Assembly: GCA_016869015.1 (NCBI GenBank)
Contig: VGFB01000265.1
Location: forward strand, 1-5,999
Reading direction: 5' to 3'
DNA from: Armatimonadota bacterium
GTDB taxonomy: Bacteria; Armatimonadota; Zipacnadia; Zipacnadales; VGFC01
DNA length: 5,999 bases
Every line of letters starts with the position of its first letter. Position 1 is the first letter of the stretch. This document shows positions 4,333 to 5,999 of this stretch, one piece after another. The translations under genes were made by a program, and so were the position numbers. The notes below the pieces were generated by a model, which saw nothing but the letters and a program-made list of their open reading frames with translations, had not been told where the DNA came from and made no database searches.

Positions 4333-5999
4333 GGCTGCACCTCCCGCCCCTCGGGTGCCAGGCGCGCGTTGGCGGCGGTGAAGGCCCGCCAGTAGTCTTC
4401 GTGGGTGAACTCGGCGGGATGACGGTAGACGGGCGGCACGTCCGCGTCAAACGCCGCGGCGCTCCAGAGCCAGTAGCCCGCCGTGAGGGGCGCGGCCTGT
4501 GCCACGAGGTCGGGGAGCTGCGGCGGCGTCACGGCGCCGAGGGAGAAGCCGGGGACGTAGAGCGCCGGGTACCCGCGTTCCCGCAGGCCCTGAGCGCGCT
4601 CGGCGGTCCTCGAGAGGTCGCCCGGATACTCCAGCTCGGAGAAGATCAGGGCCGGCGTCGTAGGCGTCCCGAAGCCGCGCGCGAGGCCGGGCAGGGACTC
4701 GGGGTCGAGGAGGTTGCCAAGGAGGAACTGCGGGTTCACAGCGTGCACGGCCTCCTCGATGCGCCGGAGAAGGGCCTCAACGGCCAGCTCCTGCGCGCGG
4801 GCGTAGTCGGCGGCGAGCTCGTTGCCGGCGATCCAGGCGCTGCGCTCCGCCGGCGCCACGTCGGCGGGCTGCACCCCTTCGAGGTGTCCCGCGACGAAGC
4901 GCGCGAAGCAGCGGTCACAGCAGCACGGCCCCCCATAGCGGGTCGAGTCCGCCGCGTACATCTCCATGTCGACGACCAGAGCGGTGAGGCCGGCGCGAGC
5001 CGCAATCAGCGCGCGGTCGGCGACCACACGCTGCCAGTACTCCTCGGCAAGCGGGCAGGGAGTGTGAGTCCAGCTGTCCGCGTTGCCGGGGTGATAGGCG
5101 CCGAACTGCGTGTTGCCGTAGCGCTCATCGCTGCCGAAGGGCCAACTGAAGATCACACGGACACCGCGCTCGCGTTCGACGCGGACCCACTCGGCCACCT
5201 CCGGCGGCCAGCCGGCCTCCGAGTGGGAGACGCCCATCGTGTGTACGATCAGCGCGTTGAACCCGGCCGCGGCTGCCCGGTCGAGCAGGCCGGCGTCCTG
5301 CCACTTGCCGACATACGTGTACAGCCCGCGGAGGCGGTCGCGGGTGATCCAGTCGAGAGCCGGCGCAAGGTCGGCGAGGGGCTCGGGCTCGACGGCGGGA
5401 ACGGGGCGCGCGACGCGCAGGACCGGCGCGGCGACGGGCTCTGCGAGCGGCGAGGCCCAGACCTCAATCTCGCCGATCTCCATCACGTCGGCGCTCTGCG
5501 CCACGCCGGTCAGCATGAGGCGCAGCGATCGCGCGGGACGCCCGAGGGGCGGCGAGACGATCGGGTACTCCGATCCAGCGCGCTCGGCCGGGAGGACGGG
5601 ACACCAGGTGTCGCCCCAGGGCGTCCACGCCGCGCCGGGTCCGGCCTGGGCCCACGTCGAGAAGGCGTTCACATACGACCGCACGCCCTCGGCGTGCCCC
5701 GCGGACCACACGACCACGCGGTCCACCTGCCACGCGGCGCCGAGGTCCAGCTCGACGGTCAACTCCTTGGCCGAGTACCACTCCGCTGAGGATCGGAGCC
5801 CGGTGCGGGGGTCACCGTCGATCAGCGCGCGGCCGGACTCGGCCGGCTGGTCGTCGATCCAAGCCGCAGTGTAGGGATCGCGATGACGGGCCCTGGCCGT
5901 CAGGCGGGTCTCCGGTCGCCCGGCGACGTTCGCCACGCCGGGAGGCTTCTCGGGCAAGCGGGTCAGCGCCGCCAGGTCGCGCGGAGGCACCGGAACCAA
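4329..5999 (-). CDS. Putative glycoside hydrolase: discoidin-like domain plus TIM-barrel domain (N-terminus cut by window edge)
   Basis: The frame is open from the window edge to TGA at 4331-4329, about 556 residues; the true start probably lies outside. Residues about 45-182 look like an F5/8 type C (discoidin/CBM32-like) sugar-binding domain: ALIDGDPRTGLRSS, LTVELDLGAAWQVDRVVVWS and the closing MEIGEIEVW are typical. After a Pro-rich linker, about 220-515 reads as a TIM barrel: LRGLYTYVGKW, AGFNALIVHTMG, VRVIFSWPFG, TALVVDMEMY and ALIFSELEYPG. Asp344, Glu346, Glu455 and Glu457 at strand ends are candidate catalytic acids. A Cys cluster PCCCDRCF (358-365) follows the DMEMY strand; similar CxCDxC loops occur in uncharacterised glycosidase-like barrels. 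No exact GH family is recognised. It is the first visible gene of the operon, overlapping the dehydrogenase by 4 nt. Confidence 0.85.
   Translation of the reverse strand: MVPVPPRDLAALTRLPEKPPGVANVAGRPETRLTARARHRDPYTAAWIDDQPAESGRALIDGDPRTGLRSSAEWYSAKELTVELDLGAAWQVDRVVVWSAGHAEGVRSYVNAFSTWAQAGPGAAWTPWGDTWCPVLPAERAGSEYPIVSPPLGRPARSLRLMLTGVAQSADVMEIGEIEVWASPLAEPVAAPVLRVARPVPAVEPEPLADLAPALDWITRDRLRGLYTYVGKWQDAGLLDRAAAAGFNALIVHTMGVSHSEAGWPPEVAEWVRVERERGVRVIFSWPFGSDERYGNTQFGAYHPGNADSWTHTPCPLAEEYWQRVVADRALIAARAGLTALVVDMEMYAADSTRYGGPCCCDRCFARFVAGHLEGVQPADVAPAERSAWIAGNELAADYARAQELAVEALLRRIEEAVHAVNPQFLLGNLLDPESLPGLARGFGTPTTPALIFSELEYPGDLSRTAERAQGLRERGYPALYVPGFSLGAVTPPQLPDLVAQAAPLTAGYWLWSAAAFDADVPPVYRHPAEFTHEDYWRAFTAANARLAPEGREVQP
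4340..4344 (-). promoter_or_regulatory. Ribosome binding site confirming a GTG start
   Basis: GGAGG (in GGGAGGT), 7 nt before GTG 4332, lies within the last codons of the upstream gene. It supports the non-ATG start and the 4-nt overlap. Confidence 0.7.

Noticed and set aside
2492..5789. Long plus-strand open frames opposite the three operon genes (for example 2492-3556, 3391-4395, 4401-5789)
   Set aside because: They are antisense to genes with clear domains and encode Arg/Gly/Ala/Val-rich sequence without motifs; such shadows are usual in GC-rich DNA.

Overview
The window is GC-rich bacterial DNA with strong GGAGG Shine-Dalgarno sites, densely packed carbohydrate-processing genes on the minus strand, and one roughly 1.2 kb gene-poor gap full of repeats. 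The gene mix (discoidin plus TIM-barrel glycosidase-like protein, Asp-box sialidase-like protein, sugar-alcohol-type dehydrogenase, DUF5722-like protein) and the apparent Gram-positive-type SOS boxes suggest an environmental polysaccharide degrader such as an Armatimonadota, Planctomycetota or related lineage. That placement is inference, because no phylogenetic marker lies in the window.

Layout, read along the minus strand from right to left. A 5'-truncated gene (5999 to 4329) encodes a discoidin-like domain followed by a TIM-barrel glycoside-hydrolase-like domain. It overlaps by 4 nt (GTGA) a zinc-dependent medium-chain dehydrogenase (4332 to 3322). That gene is followed by, or overlaps by ATGA, a five-Asp-box sialidase-like protein (start 3274 or 3325, stop 2273). 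The three look like one translationally coupled operon for release and oxidation of a sugar or sugar derivative. At the left edge, a DUF5722-like (putative GH-A-type) protein starts near 1102 and runs off the window.

The gap from 1109 to 2272 holds one plausible gene, a 92-residue three-helix membrane protein on the plus strand (1382 to 1660). It also holds a pair of 27-bp direct repeats (1174 and 1348), a pyrimidine-rich stretch with short TCTTCGTG repeats, and three TAGAAC-N4-GTTC palindromes that match the Gram-positive LexA box pattern.

The most unusual object is at 2057 to 2269: an indel-free inverted duplication exactly symmetric about base 2163. Its 61-bp core pairs at 26 of 30 positions and its outer 25-nt arms at 21 of 25. 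The 51-nt segments between have diverged (19 of 51), yet two small stem-loops fall at exactly mirrored positions in both halves with different, compensating bases. This pattern suggests a duplicated structured element (RNA or single-stranded DNA) that I cannot assign to any known family.
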